Below are positions 36,233 to 47,956 of a DNA stretch of 64,000 nt, one piece after another. How positions within the stretch are numbered: the stretch's first letter is position 1; every line of letters begins with the position of its first letter. The DNA is from Utricularia gibba (Eukaryota; Streptophyta; Magnoliopsida; Lamiales; Lentibulariaceae): positions 1,116,001 through 1,180,000 of the forward strand of contig CM007992.1 in NCBI GenBank assembly GCA_002189035.1, read 5' to 3'. Below the pieces are notes generated by a model, which ran no database searches, was not told the origin of the DNA, and saw nothing but the letters and a program-made list of their open reading frames with translations. Position numbers and translations under genes: made by a program.

Positions 36233-37177
36233 ATGGTGACTCAGATGGATTCTTGGTTTCTTTGTTGAGTTTCGAATGGTTTTATTCATGTTTTGTTGCT
36301 GGATATGAAAAAGGGGGGAGGGAATAATGGATTGATTGAACATTGAATGAATGAGGTTTCTTTGTCTTGAGTGGGTTGTGTCTGTCCGCAAGCATGCGAA
36401 GAATCCCATAAAAAACTTTATACGTAAAATGGGTTGCCCCAACAACAACAGCATCTTTGGTTTCTTCCTCACGCTTTTCCCCAACTTCTCCCATCCCCCT
36501 CCTCCATATGCTGCTGCTGCTACTGCTGCTGCTATACACGTAGCTTCTTTTCCATTTCTTGCTATGCCCGGTTCAGTCGTATGACTAAACCCGAGAAACC
36601 ACATTTCACCAATGGCGCTGGTCAGCACTCAACATTCTTTTGTTACAGCACTTGCTGATAAACCAGAAGCAGCATAAGAGTTCGACTGCGGAGTTCATGG
36701 GACCATAGAACTTTATTACGCATTTCGATGCAGCTCACACCTGAGATTCCTCGTGCACCAAGCTCTGCCCAGCTAGAAATTGTTCGGTTAATCCAACTGC
36801 AGTCTCTCTTCTGATCTATAAAATGAGCATTTCGGGTTCAGTTCCTTCTGATATACACCATGCAAGTTCAGCTTCCAAGATCTGTAACCCTAAAACTTTT
36901 TTCCCCACTGTAATGAATTTGATTCTCACTGGAAACAAACAACTAAACTACGATATGTCTTCACTTTTTGCCCAAACTTGGCAGACAATGTACACTAAGA
37001 ACACGCTAAACACTGACCCTTTCTTTGAGTGAAAATAAAATGGTTTTTTATTCATCAAAAGTACCTCAGTTTGAGCAACTACCCACATTAAATGACCCGA
37101 GCTGCTTGCTGAAAGAAGTTTCCCTGGAACACAAAAAGGTGGGGAGGAGGTTGAGCAGTAGCAAACGAATAGATGAG

Positions 37178-37340
37178 TATTGAAATTAAGGATGGGATGT
37201 ATTCTATAATTAAACGTAAAACAAACATGGATTAAGTTAAATAAATTAGGCTTTATCAATTACTAATTATATATAATTTTTTATATAATTGAATATTTTA
37301 TTTTCATTTTCGATATAATATTATTTATTCTAATACACAT
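37178..37340 (+). repeat. Dispersed repeat family R1, copy 4
   Basis: Starts TATTGAAATTAAGGATGGGA; includes AATTAGGCTTTATCAATTAC and TCGATATAATATTATTTATT. Confidence 0.7.
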
Positions 37341-38974
37341 AACAAAAGTAGACACACTTTTGGTCATTTTTTAAGTGAACCGTACGCCCCCGATTCTCTT
37401 TTATTTCACAACAAACATTAAGACAGTTTAACACGTGAATTATACAATAAAATGCTACAGTTTTTATCTTAAAAAAAAGAAAAATGTTCGAAGCTGTTCA
37501 CCCACGTACCAATATAGCAGCTTTACTGTATATTATTATAGAATATATATATATAGTACGTGGCATGCAACTTGCCATTTAATGATACTCACAGATCTAT
37601 ATATTTTTTTATTTTTTGAGAATAAAAGAAACTAAAGTATCTAATTTTAAATACAAAATTTAACTAATATCTTCTTTTTATAATTATTCAAAATATTGAA
37701 TGTACAAATCGTTTCTTCGTATTAGTTTAAAACACTAAATATAGTGTTGCTTCTCGTCCGTAAATATTGATAGTTTATAAATTGAATGTTATCTCGTCAA
37801 TTGGATAATGAGCATTCAATTTATTTGATATTTCTTCAATTTCAAATAGCCTAAAGTACGAAACATGACACGATCTTTATAATCAAAAATTGATGTTCCG
37901 TATGTAGTAAATTATGCCCATATCCATATTGTCATCTTAAAATTCTATAGTATCATAGAATATTGATTCGGATTACATAGTGAAAATATTGAAAAAATAT
38001 TCAATAGATGATGAAAATATTTTCATAGAGCATACGGTCGTGCTTGATTGGGAATGTTTTTTTTTGCAACACGTATCACTATGGCTCGTTGTATGACTAT
38101 ATCACTCATATACTCATTTTTTTGAACATATAAATAGTATATACAAATAAAATAAAGAGTATTAATTATATATATATAAATTGAATATTTAAATTTGTAT
38201 TCTTAAAAATCAAACTTTATATACGATTAAATATATGTATAATCAATTACATTATACTTAAATATTCTAATAACTTATTATAAAACTAACTCTCAATCAA
38301 ATGGGAAGAAGACAATCGGAATAAGCATCCCCAAATGACAATATGAGCAGAGAATCAAACCATTCTCAGATACCAGTGCCGTAGCATAACTACACTTCGC
38401 AGAATTCCATGGCACCTCGGAGAAGAAGAGGAATCTGATGCATAGGAGGCCGGAGCTGATGACATGATCGAAATAATGGGTTTGCAGTTTAAAGTAAAAA
38501 TCTTTTAGGCCAAGCTGAGAGCCCTGGACAGAATAATGCCTGAAAACGAAAACCGAATGTCTCTATTCTCAAGATTTCACAGGTAAACCTCCGGCAGTAG
38601 GATTCCCTATTTCCTTCCAAGTGTGTATAAGGGGAGGGTTTTAAACCCTAAAAAAAGATGCTTAAGTTCAATGATTGCTGATGTGTTCTAATCTTAGAAA
38701 CTGGATCGCTTTTCTGTAAAAACATTTACTCGTGTTTTGGGTAGTTGTATCTGCAAGTTTGAGGATGAGGTACTGTTGCCCTTTGCAGCAGCCGCAGGAG
38801 GTAGTCTCCTCAGTAAAGTTCCTGTTTCTTTATCGTTTTTTTTTTTTTTTTTTTTACTGGGATCAGATTATTTCCCTGTCGCCAGTATATACTCTCAGAT
38901 GGATGTTACCATTGCTTTGGGTTTTTGTCTTCTTTCCCATTGAATTTTGTCGGTGAAATCACGAAATTTAGTTC

Positions 38975-40262
38975 ATGTTGGGAGAGGAGCAGGAGGAGCT
39001 TATGCCGCTGCCGCTGCCGCCGCCGCAGCTTCAGCTCCAGCTTCATGTAGAGCCGCAGCCGCCGCTGGGGCAAATGCGGCATCTTCTGGTGAGCTGCGCG
39101 GAGGTCGTGGCGCGGTCGGATTATGCGGCGGCGCAGCGGCTGTTGTCGGTGCTTTCATCGGGTTGTTCGCCTTGTGGGGATTCGACGGAGAGGTTGGTTC
39201 ATCAGTTTGCGAGGGCGTTGAGGCTTCGGTGCTCCGGTGGAATTGGAGGTTTTAGGGTTTCGGTTAACGCCGGCGGGTCGACGAGTAGAGGGTGTTCCGA
39301 TGAGGATGCCGTGGTGCAGTCGTCGTACTTGTCTTTAAACCAAGTAACGCCGTTTATTAGATTCTGTCAGTTAACGGCAAACCAGGCCATTTTAGAAGCT
39401 ATCGACGGCCGTCAATCGATCCACATCCTTGATTTCGATATCATGCACGGCGTCCAATGGCCGCCATTGATGCAAGCTTTGGCAGATCGGTAAGATACCC
39501 CTTAGAGTTAAGTATATCAGTTACAGTTATGAATATATTTTTTTATATGGTGGCAGGTACCCAACGCCGACGTTGCGAATTACCGGCAGCGGCGGTGAAT
39601 TGGAGATTCTAAGAAGAACCGGCGATCGGCTAGCGAAATTCGCACACTCGCTAGGCCTTAGATTTCAATTCCACCCACTTATCCTCCTCGCCGGCGAAGA
39701 TCCGGTTTCAGTTATCGCCTCCTCTGTCGTGATTCTCCCGGAGGAAACCCTCGCCGTGAACTTCAACCACTACCTCCACCGTCTACTCACGGACCGGGAC
39801 CACCTCCACCTCTTCCTTCGCCGCATCAAATCCATGTCTCCGATCATCGTAGCCGTTGCCGAAAGAGAAGCAAACCACAATCACCCCATTTTCCAGCACC
39901 GTTTCATCGAGGCGCTCAACCATTATGCCGCCGTGTTCGATTCTCTAGAAGCCACCCTCCCTCCCAACAGCCGCGAACGCTTCGCCGTCGAACAGATGTG
40001 GTTCGGGAAGGAGATATGCGACATCGTCGCGGCGGAGGGTGAATTCCGGCGAGAAAGACATGAAAGATTCCGATCATGGGATTTGATGATGAGAAGCTCA
40101 GGCTTCACCAACGTTCAGCTTTCACCGTTTGCAGTTTCCCAGGCCAAGCTTCTGCTTAGACTGCATTACCCTTCTGAAGGCTATCAGCTTCACATTTTCA
40201 ACAATTCACTGTGTCTGGGATGGCAGAATCAACCCCTTTACTCAGTTTCATCTTGGCACTAA
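38975..40262 (+). CDS. LAS: LATERAL SUPPRESSOR (GRAS-family regulator of axillary meristems)
   Basis: Two exons, 38975..39489 and 39557..40262, give 406 residues. GRAS subdomains in order: leucine heptad I (MRHLLVSCAEVVARSD, DSTERLVHQFARAL), VHIID-type motif HILDFDIMHGVQWPPLMQAL, YPTPTLRITG, a second heptad region (TGDRLAKFAHSLGLRFQFHP), PFYRE (HYAAVFDSLEATLPPNSRER, VEQMWFGKEI) and SAW (RHERFRSWDLMM, LHYPSEGYQL, FLGWQNQPL-like end). Residue-level resemblance to Arabidopsis LAS and tomato Lateral suppressor is strong from recall, including SYLSLNQVTPFIRF and ITGSGGELEILRRTGDRL. The N-terminus is short and Pro/Leu/Gln-rich. LAS is a nuclear transcriptional regulator required to start axillary meristems in leaf axils. 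The 67-base intron is required, since reading through meets TAA at once. Confidence 0.95.
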
Positions 40263-40587
40263 GACCCCAATTTCATTAATTACTTTTCTTGGAAACCCTA
40301 ACCCTAATCCCTGCATGCTCCTCTCCAGTTTGGTGAATTTGAGGACAAAAAGGTGAGTTTTTATTGTACCTATGAAGCACCTCCTAGTATCTTCCCTCCT
40401 ACATTCTCATGTCTCAGTTTCAATCCTTAAAACTACTTTAGTCGTGTAACATGCTTCCCTACAGTGTCATACTAAATACATCCTCTTGTCTTAAGATTCC
40501 ATCAACCCTCAAACTATGCATCTTCTATCATCTTACTGTGTGAAAGCGCTTCATGGTCACAGCAGTAACTGTTGCTGGTCACTGTAT

Positions 40588-40614
40588 ATCATTCCAGCAT
40601 GCTGTGCTAGAATG
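40588..40614. repeat. Inverted repeat downstream of LAS
   Basis: ATCATTCCAGCA and TGCTAGAATGAT form 12-base arms with one mismatch around a very short loop. A second, weaker inverted repeat (CAGCAG/TTGCTG) sits about 30 bases upstream. Confidence 0.7.
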
Positions 40615-42612
40615 ATATGGAAGGAACTTGTTCTGAAAACAAGCTGGATCATGGGAACATGTTAGAAGAATAAGCATCCATCCATGATCTGGTTTATAAT
40701 CTCATGTGCGTGTGCCTAAAAATGTGGTCGAATCTGGAATTTTGTCATGTTTGAGATTCCTTAATAAAAAGCAGATGCTCGGTATCGGTTCTTAAGTGGG
40801 AAAAGAAAGCAGGCCTTTATGTTATTCCTTTTGTTTGTCAAGTCATGAGTCTCTGATGCACAGAAACACGCAATCTGTGGCACCCCAGTTTTACTTATGG
40901 TCATATGATTCCTGATGCAATGAAGTAAACAGCAGACATTCCAAGTTTTGGTGGTGGAGTTCACAAGTTTATTTGGGGAAAAGAGAGGATGGATGATCAT
41001 CATGAAAAGGAAAAGGCTCAAAAGTATATGCGTGTGATAAATTTGTCTTTTGTGTCTCCAAAAGGGACCACCCCACACTCCTTTTCCCCAGCTATCTCCA
41101 CATTCTTGTGTTTGCACAGCAGCTTTGCCTTTGCGTGTTAACATAACCAAGATTTTTGGCTAGAGGCAGGATATCCCACGCACAGGAAGCAGTTGATGCC
41201 TACAAACTAACCCGCTGCTGGTGAGCTTGTAACTTCTGTTACAGATCAAATTCTACTGGTACAAGACCAGGTTCGGGTTTCTGCAGCTCAAACGAAGAGA
41301 CCATGGCTGAACCAGGGTCCAGGCCTCAAGACAGCGAGCCCCAAATGTAGTGTGAATAAAAGGGGGAAAAGGTGAGATTGCTGCATTACTTGATGGACAT
41401 AAAAAGGAAAAAAAGAGAAAGATCCTGCATGATTTGAATTCAGAGGAATGACGCAAGAGTTTCCCACCACAGAAATGAGCATTGGGCACAGCTCCCCATC
41501 TCTCTCTTATCTCCACAAGTACTGCACAGAGCATGGCATTCCTGAACAAGGAACCAACACAATAATCCCACTTATTAATCAACCAAACCAGTGCCCCAAA
41601 ACCTCAAAAACAACTCAAGCTGCTCGGAATCCGTGCCACTTGGGGCAGGGACACGCTGGTCGGGGGTCGACAAGTGTCCAGGTTAGGTGTATGAATTTCA
41701 GGGAGGATCGTATTCGTGGTCATAATGAGAGCATGGGAATGAAGGAGGAGAGGGTAAATAGTGATGATGAGAATAATAATGATGATGAGTGTGAGTAATT
41801 ATAGAGACGTGAAATCAATCACTCGCTTGACTACCGAGCGAAGTGATAGATCCAAAGCGGGGAGGAAAGATGCTCTCAGAAGCAACCCTCGCTGTTTCAA
41901 GCCACGCCCACTTTTCCTACCTCAACAAATCATTGCAAATATACTCCAAAAAAAATTCTAAAATCATTTTTATTATCAACCCAAGATTAATGTTATATGA
42001 GTCCTTTTATTCATATAGTAAAAACATAAAACCGTAAGTGTTTAAAATGAATAATATCATAAAATATGGATAGTGATATTTGGTTGCACATGTCAATTAT
42101 AGGATCAAGTATTCCACAAGGATGTTGAATGGTTAAGTGGATAAGAATGTAAAGTCAACAGATATTGGTTACAAAGATAGAAAAGATATGTATAAATAAA
42201 TAGATTCTTCAAATATTATTATACATCTTTTTTTGAGTAAAAAATATAAAATTATGAAGATTAAGTAAATTATATAATATTATATAAAAAAAGATGAGTT
42301 GTATGCTTTGAGAAGATTAAAATTTAAAAATGTTTACTATTATTAAAGAAGAGTAGTTGAAATCCAATTTCTATTTTATTAAATTTAATTATTTAAAAAT
42401 ACTTTGTGAGAAATAGAATCTAATATTAATGATATACATAAATAAATAAATAAAATACAATTTTGTGCAAAAATATCAAATAATAAACTCATTAGTTCTT
42501 TTAGGAAGGACCATAGAAAAATTTTATAGTTATATTAGAGATTGGAGCAAATCTAGTTTTTAATTTAGATTGATAGAAGTGTATATTAATGTATGTTATT
42601 TTCATTTAAAGT

Positions 42613-42735
42613 TGTTAAAATTAAGTATCCAATAAGTGAGATAAATACGGGTATAAAATCTAAATATATAGTAAACATGAATCACATTATAAAAGATTAG
42701 ATATTAATGTATTATTAGTGATTTTTGATCATATG
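42613..42735 (+). repeat. Dispersed repeat family R1, copy 5 (3'-truncated)
   Basis: Starts TGTTAAAATTAAGTATCCAA, contains AAACATGAATCACATTA and AAAGATTAGATATTAATG, then loses similarity. Confidence 0.6.
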
Positions 42736-43065
42736 ACTTTGAGCGTGGGATTGCTTGGTGCAATAAAACCGACTGGGCCGGAACTAATGAACGAATGCAC
42801 TCAGATCCTCCATTCGTGAGTTTCTTTATTTTCTTCAAGTTTTGTTCTTGGGCTGCGGATTTGATTCTGCGGAGCTTGGTTTTGGGCTTGAGTCATGGGA
42901 AACAAAATGAAGAAGGGGTTTATTGCACAGGCTGGATTCTATACAGCAGCATTTTTGGGAGAGATTTGCTAACAGCAGTCTTGCGTTCTTGTTCTTTGAA
43001 AGAAACTATGGCTGATCAGACACAGAGATTTGGACATTTTGTCTGAGGATAGCAGCAGCACTTGA

Positions 43066-43569
43066 TCAAGTGAGATGCAGCTGTGTTTTTGAAACGAGTA
43101 TGCCATCGGTATCTGCGTACAACCAGTCCCCTTCCCGAATGAAAACTCCGGCGATATTCACCGGCGTGTGCTTTTCTCCGATGCCTCTTTTGTTGGATTT
43201 CTGGGGATGGGATCCCAATGCTCTAACACCCACATCGCATCCATTGATCTCATCAACATCGCGTACGCAGCCGTTCACAAGTACTCCAGACCATCCCCTG
43301 TTCTGAGCCAACTGAGCGATGTTTCCACCCAACAAGGCGCACCTCAAGCTTCCTCCCCCGTCAACCACCAAAACTCTCCCTTCACCATTGTTTTCAAGAA
43401 TTTCCCTTACGAGGACATTGTCTTCGAACACCTTCACCGTCACAATAGGCCCAGAAAACGATCGCCGCTGCCCGTAAATCTTGAAGATTGGAGGGAGGAC
43501 GTGAATGTCTCCGCTCGCTAACAGCGTGGCGTTTCTGTCACATGCATCGGCGGTCGCCAATTGAGCCAT
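43066..43569 (-). CDS. RraA-like / 4-hydroxy-4-methyl-2-oxoglutarate aldolase family protein
   Basis: One uninterrupted frame of 167 residues, the usual length for plant members. Family features seen: MAQLATADACDRN start, SGPIVTVKVFEDN, VLVVDGGGSLRCALLGGN, AQNRGWSGVLVNGCVRDVDEI with the conserved Arg-Asp of the active site, GVRALGSHPQKSNKRG, and GDWLYADTDGILVS near the end. Bacterial relatives either cleave 4-hydroxy-4-methyl-2-oxoglutarate/4-carboxy-4-hydroxy-2-oxoadipate using a divalent metal, or bind RNase E (RraA); the plant role is not settled. The ATG follows an acceptor-like TTTGTAG (43584) by 14 bases, suggesting a leader intron to a donor GAAG/GTTCG at 43785. The leader frame stays open but has no nearby upstream ATG, so I keep this start. 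Confidence 0.92.
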   Translation of the reverse strand: MAQLATADACDRNATLLASGDIHVLPPIFKIYGQRRSFSGPIVTVKVFEDNVLVREILENNGEGRVLVVDGGGSLRCALLGGNIAQLAQNRGWSGVLVNGCVRDVDEINGCDVGVRALGSHPQKSNKRGIGEKHTPVNIAGVFIREGDWLYADTDGILVSKTQLHLT

Positions 43570-45031
43570 GTAATTCGATTCACCTACAAAGAGAAGCTAT
43601 CTCTTCATTCAGGCATTTCCACAAACAACATAACTGAGAAATTTCCGGACAACGAAACCGGCATAAGAGAATCCGCAATCCAAGATGTGAGCAACAGAAC
43701 AAATGCCCCACAAAATTAGCTATCAAAAACAGATACATGCTTCCCACACAAGAAAAAACACATAAACACGCTCATTCACACACGAACCTTCGATTTGAAA
43801 GTGCCGAGCCGAATTGGCAGCCTTGCAGGCGGTTGAAATCAGAAGCCGATAGATGGACGACTCGCTACTTTCGCCGGAGACGCCGAGGAAAGGCACCGGA
43901 GGTTTATGGGTGCTCCTCCCTCGGCATGAGTGTCTAGCAGGTAGCGTTATCCCCCTCGATGGGAGCACCCTTAATTCGATAACATATTTTATATGAGAAA
44001 AAAATGCAATTAGTTTTATTTTAATAATAAAAACATATATTTCACAAATTACTACTAATCTAGTGGGCAATCCCTTCACCACACTAGAAACTTGGAGACA
44101 TAGGTTTTTCCAATTAGAAAAACCGAGCACCTTATAATGTAAATGTAAAAAAATTGATCATCATCAATATTAAATTTTAAGTTGGATACCAACTTAGGTT
44201 TAAGCAGTATTTTGAAAAATTTTTAAAATCTGTTTTTACTTTTCAAAATTACTTTTGAAAAGTAGAAATAAAAAGTAAAAATAAATAACTTCTTATTTTT
44301 CCAAAAATAATTTTTGTAGTTATAATTTTAAAAGTGTTTTTGATAGAATTATTTTTACAATTAAAATTATTCTAGAAAAAAATTATTTTTACTTCTGAAA
44401 AGTAAAATAAATTTTAAAAATTTTCCAAAACATTACTAATGTTAGGTATTCTTATCTTACAATGATTATTTCAATAATCTACTTCCACTTCCTTCTTTCT
44501 CTTCATTCAATCAATTGTAAACTAGCTCTGTTCACGAGGCAGCACTCGTTGAGTCAGTAATCAAACTTGATGAGCTGAGATAAAAATAAATAAATATAAC
44601 TCATCGAATTACTAGTTATACACTGAATTCGACTCGAATCACAAGTTGACCCGAATTGAATATTTAAAATACAAATACCATTTTTATTATAACTAGTTCT
44701 TGCCATAAGTTATGAAAGAGAATTGTATCACAATTTACACAAGATCATATGTGTTCTAACTAATATTTGTCATAATTTTAAAAAGGTATTAGCATTGTCT
44801 AGTACATTAAATCATTGTTTATCATAACTTGTGAAGTATAATAACATTACGTAATATCATGTTTATGTTATATATATATGAGTTGACTCGGATCAAACTC
44901 GGATAAAAAATATATCACTTAATTCATTGATCGAGGAGATAAACACTAATTCCACATCCCACATTGAGAATAAGAGGAGAAGAAGAAGCATACTTTGACT
45001 TCTACATCTGATACTAGCTCACCATCGGATT

Positions 45032-45196
45032 ATATTATAACGAATAATTGTATATCGAAATTTGAAAATAAAATAATTAATTATATAATAAATTATAAAT
45101 CACTAATAATCAATTGAATTTAATTTTTTCTAATATGATTTATATATTTATATGTTTGATTTCACATGTGATCACATTGAATCCTTAATTTCAACA
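45032..45196 (-). repeat. Dispersed repeat family R1, copy 6 (inverted)
   Basis: Read on the minus strand it starts TGTTGAAATTAAGGATTCAA and shows ATATGATTT-like and TTCAATTGATTATTAGTGAT segments before a diverged end. Confidence 0.7.
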
Positions 45197-45587
45197 AATT
45201 AAAAAGTTACTAGCATTCTACTCTTTATTTCCATCATGTATTAATGAATGAGATAGAATTGGTCAAATTCATCACCATTCAACTTGTTCAACACACCATG
45301 TGCATGAAATTAAAATCATCATGCCGTTGTTTCAAATTTTGAAACCTAAAAAATGTTGGAAGTCTTCTCGAGGATCAAGAATTCATGCACAAGGCTGCTT
45401 ACATGGGGGTCTTTTGGCGTGTACGGTCAGCCCCATCTCCGGTGCATCAAGGAATCCAGAGTACAGTCATTGGGCCGGGCAATCGTATCCAACAACCATC
45501 GGAGCATTTGTATCTTCCCACTGTTGCCTTTATGCTATGTAACCACTTAAACTATCAATTACGTAACCTAAATTTTCTCATTAAAAT

Positions 45588-45765
45588 CTAAATTAAGAAT
45601 TCGATGTCTTGGATGAATACATATGTAAAGTTTAAGTATATAAAAAACATGAATCATATTAGAAAAAATTAGATTCAATCAATTATCAGTAATATATAAT
45701 TTATTATATATTTGATTATTTTATTTTAAAATCCTATTATTGAATTATTTGTTTTAATATTCGCT
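45588..45765 (+). repeat. Dispersed repeat family R1, copy 7
   Basis: Contains TGGATGAATACATATGTAAA, AAACATGAATCATATTAGAA, AGATTCAATCAATTATCAG, TATAATTTATTATATATTTG and ends TTGTTTTAATATT. It is among the least diverged copies. Confidence 0.75.
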
Positions 45766-47069
45766 CTAAAGTTAAACCCACACATCAGAATTATAGATAA
45801 TTTTAAACTTTGTTTAGTTTTGTTCCTTGAAAAGTACTTACGAGAGTATCTCCAATAAAATAGAAACAATAGAGAAAGATTAAGAAAGGGATTTGGATTG
45901 TGGGAACACACTGTTTAGGTCAAATATTTGAATGAGATAAATGCATGAAAATAAAAGGCAATTTATTATGTGCAATGAATTGAATTTGGAAACCCTATTG
46001 CAGAAATGGAAAAGTATGCTGCATGCTTCCAAATTCAAGCCTAATTTCGTTGAAGCATTTAATACCAACATACCCCAAAATCTAAGCATGCCCCTTTTAC
46101 CTTTTCCAAATCAAGAGGAGTATATTTGAGCTTCCAAATTAAGTATGATCCTTGATCATTAGCATAATTGGCTACAATTAAAATCAATGTTATTAAATGT
46201 ATTGTGTGAGAAAAATGATCATTCACAAATCAATAAAAATAATTATTTGTTCATCAAATACTCTAACCATTTAAAAATTCAGACATCAAACGTGATATGT
46301 GTGAACAATCTGATCGATCATAATATATTTTTTTTATCTTAATATATGAGAGAGAATGTATGAAAGGTTAGATTTGTAAATGATCCTAAAATGCTACCTA
46401 TGTATAAAGTATTAATAGGATAATTAGTGTCAAAGGTCTCTATTGTTTATAATAGTATACAATCTCAGCCCATTGTGAAAATTATGGATTTTGTCTCAAT
46501 GGAATAATAAAAAAAATTTATTTGGAGTCTACCTATATCAAATTATTTGACGAAATAATATAGTAATTTTTAAAAACGATTAAAAATGCGAACTTTCGAA
46601 ACCTTGAAAATCGGTTTTATTCCGTATTGAAACAGTAGTAATCAATTATAAATGATTTTTAAACAATATAGGTGAAAAGTAATTATTTATAAATAAATTA
46701 TGTGATTTGGACAAACCACATCAATACGCGTGTCACTATTTCATATGCACACGATTTTATAGAGATGGTGTCTATTTGATCACAAAATGGACTTAGAGTC
46801 AACACGTGTTTTTGACTTTTTTTCTTTTTTCGATATTCTAATATAAACAATTTTATAATATGTTTAATAGTAATCAAAACCATTTTTATAAAAAAATTCA
46901 TTTATCGTAAATAAAAAATGAATTTAAATACAGATTGTGAGTAAATTTTTATAAAAAACTTAAATTATATTTAAATAAAGACAATTAACAAAGCGATTTT
47001 ATTTAAAAATAATATTTGAAAAATTCACTAACTAAAATTGTACCAATATTCTCTATTATTTATCTAAAT

Positions 47070-47460
47070 GACATAATTGATCACTCAAAATAATGTTTTA
47101 ATTCCAATTATTCCAAAACTATTCATAATTGGTTTCCATAATTTTAAATCGAGCAAAAATAGCCCCAATTATTTCAACTCGAGCAAAAATGATTCCCACT
47201 ATTTACATAAATATCATATTAATCCCCAATTTAAAACCTTAATTTTTTCCAATTTAATTTTACTATTTTCGATCGATTTTATACCACTGTCGACCATCAC
47301 CCCTGCACCTTGCCACGCGACGACAGGTACGTAAAATTTAAGGACTAAATATGCCAATGGGAACTACTTATGACTTTTTCATTAAACATTAAGGACTAAT
47401 CATGCCAATTCTAAAAATTTTAGGAATTTATGCCAGCCAATGGCTATTTATTAATCTCAT
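47070..47460 (+). repeat. Dispersed repeat, copy 2 (with 28330-28860)
   Basis: Shares the ordered motifs listed for the first copy. It also has a local duplication of a TCGAGCAAAAATGATTCCCA-like block at 47148-47205. Confidence 0.65.
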
Positions 47461-47907
47461 ATTTGATTATAATTAAAGCAAATAAAATTATTTTATTTTC
47501 GACCCGGGTCGCCCAAGTGGTCTAGATCCACCAAGAAAGCAGGAAATCGGATCATTATCCAGACTCTTTTTTTTTTCTCCAAAACAAATTAAAAATATTA
47601 TTTGAAAGTATCTAGTGTATATCAAAAATAAAAAAGAAGTACCCAATAAGGTATTTTTTTTTTTTTTTAATTTAAATCAAATGTTTTTCTGCTCCTATAT
47701 CAGACTTCCATTATTGTACAGAAGCCACAGCCTCCCCTCCTAACACATTTTTTTTTGTAGGAAAAATACTTTCTTTATCGATTCAACATTTAATGTTCCT
47801 TGATCTTCTAGAAATTTGTGTTCTTCTTGACATCTTATGCTATGGATCCATTAGGCACCCTCAGTTGTCAAATTGTAATAACTGAAACGCTGCTTCCTTG
47901 CTTCTGC

Positions 47908-47913
47908 TATAAA
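47908..47913 (+). promoter_or_regulatory. TATA box of the aquaporin gene
   Basis: TATAAA lies 49 bases upstream of the NIP ATG, giving a predicted leader of about 15-20 bases. Confidence 0.6.
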
Positions 47914-47956
47914 GTTATCATCTTTGGGGGAGCTTCAGATTGAGTTAGTTTCCGCC

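Larger units (their letters stand above)
32694..38974. other. Long intergenic region upstream of LAS
   Basis: About 6.3 kb without a supported gene. It holds a 70-bp AT microsatellite, four copies of a roughly 170-bp dispersed repeat (34.8-37.3 kb), a TGCC tetranucleotide run near 34321-34340 and a retroelement primer-binding-site-like motif at 36221. Non-AT-rich patches at 34000-34600 and 35800-36700 have short open frames without domains. This stretch probably includes the LAS promoter; TATATA at 38886-38891 is a weak TATA candidate. Confidence 0.5.
40263..43065. other. LAS downstream region, candidate 3' enhancer
   Basis: About 2.8 kb without a gene. From 40263 to about 41900 the composition is clearly less AT-rich than ordinary intergenic DNA here, yet the open frames carry no domain. 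LAS in Arabidopsis is known to need a conserved 3' enhancer for its leaf-axil pattern, so conserved non-coding sequence is expected here. A near-perfect palindrome lies at about 40588-40614. From 42000 the DNA is AT-rich and contains repeat R1 copy 5. Confidence 0.4.
43570..47956. other. Intergenic DNA between the RraA-like and NIP genes
   Basis: 43570-43940 is the leader and promoter of the RraA-like gene. The rest is AT-rich with repeat R1 copies 6 and 7 and the second copy of the 28.3-kb repeat. Short frames at 45300-45540 and 45940-46130 lack domains. Confidence 0.55.

Noticed and set aside
43724-44130. N-terminal extension of the RraA-like protein through the leader exon, possibly a targeting peptide
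   Set aside because: The frame joins correctly across the leader intron, but there is no ATG for more than 300 bases upstream, and the sequence beyond 43940 is AT-rich intergenic DNA.
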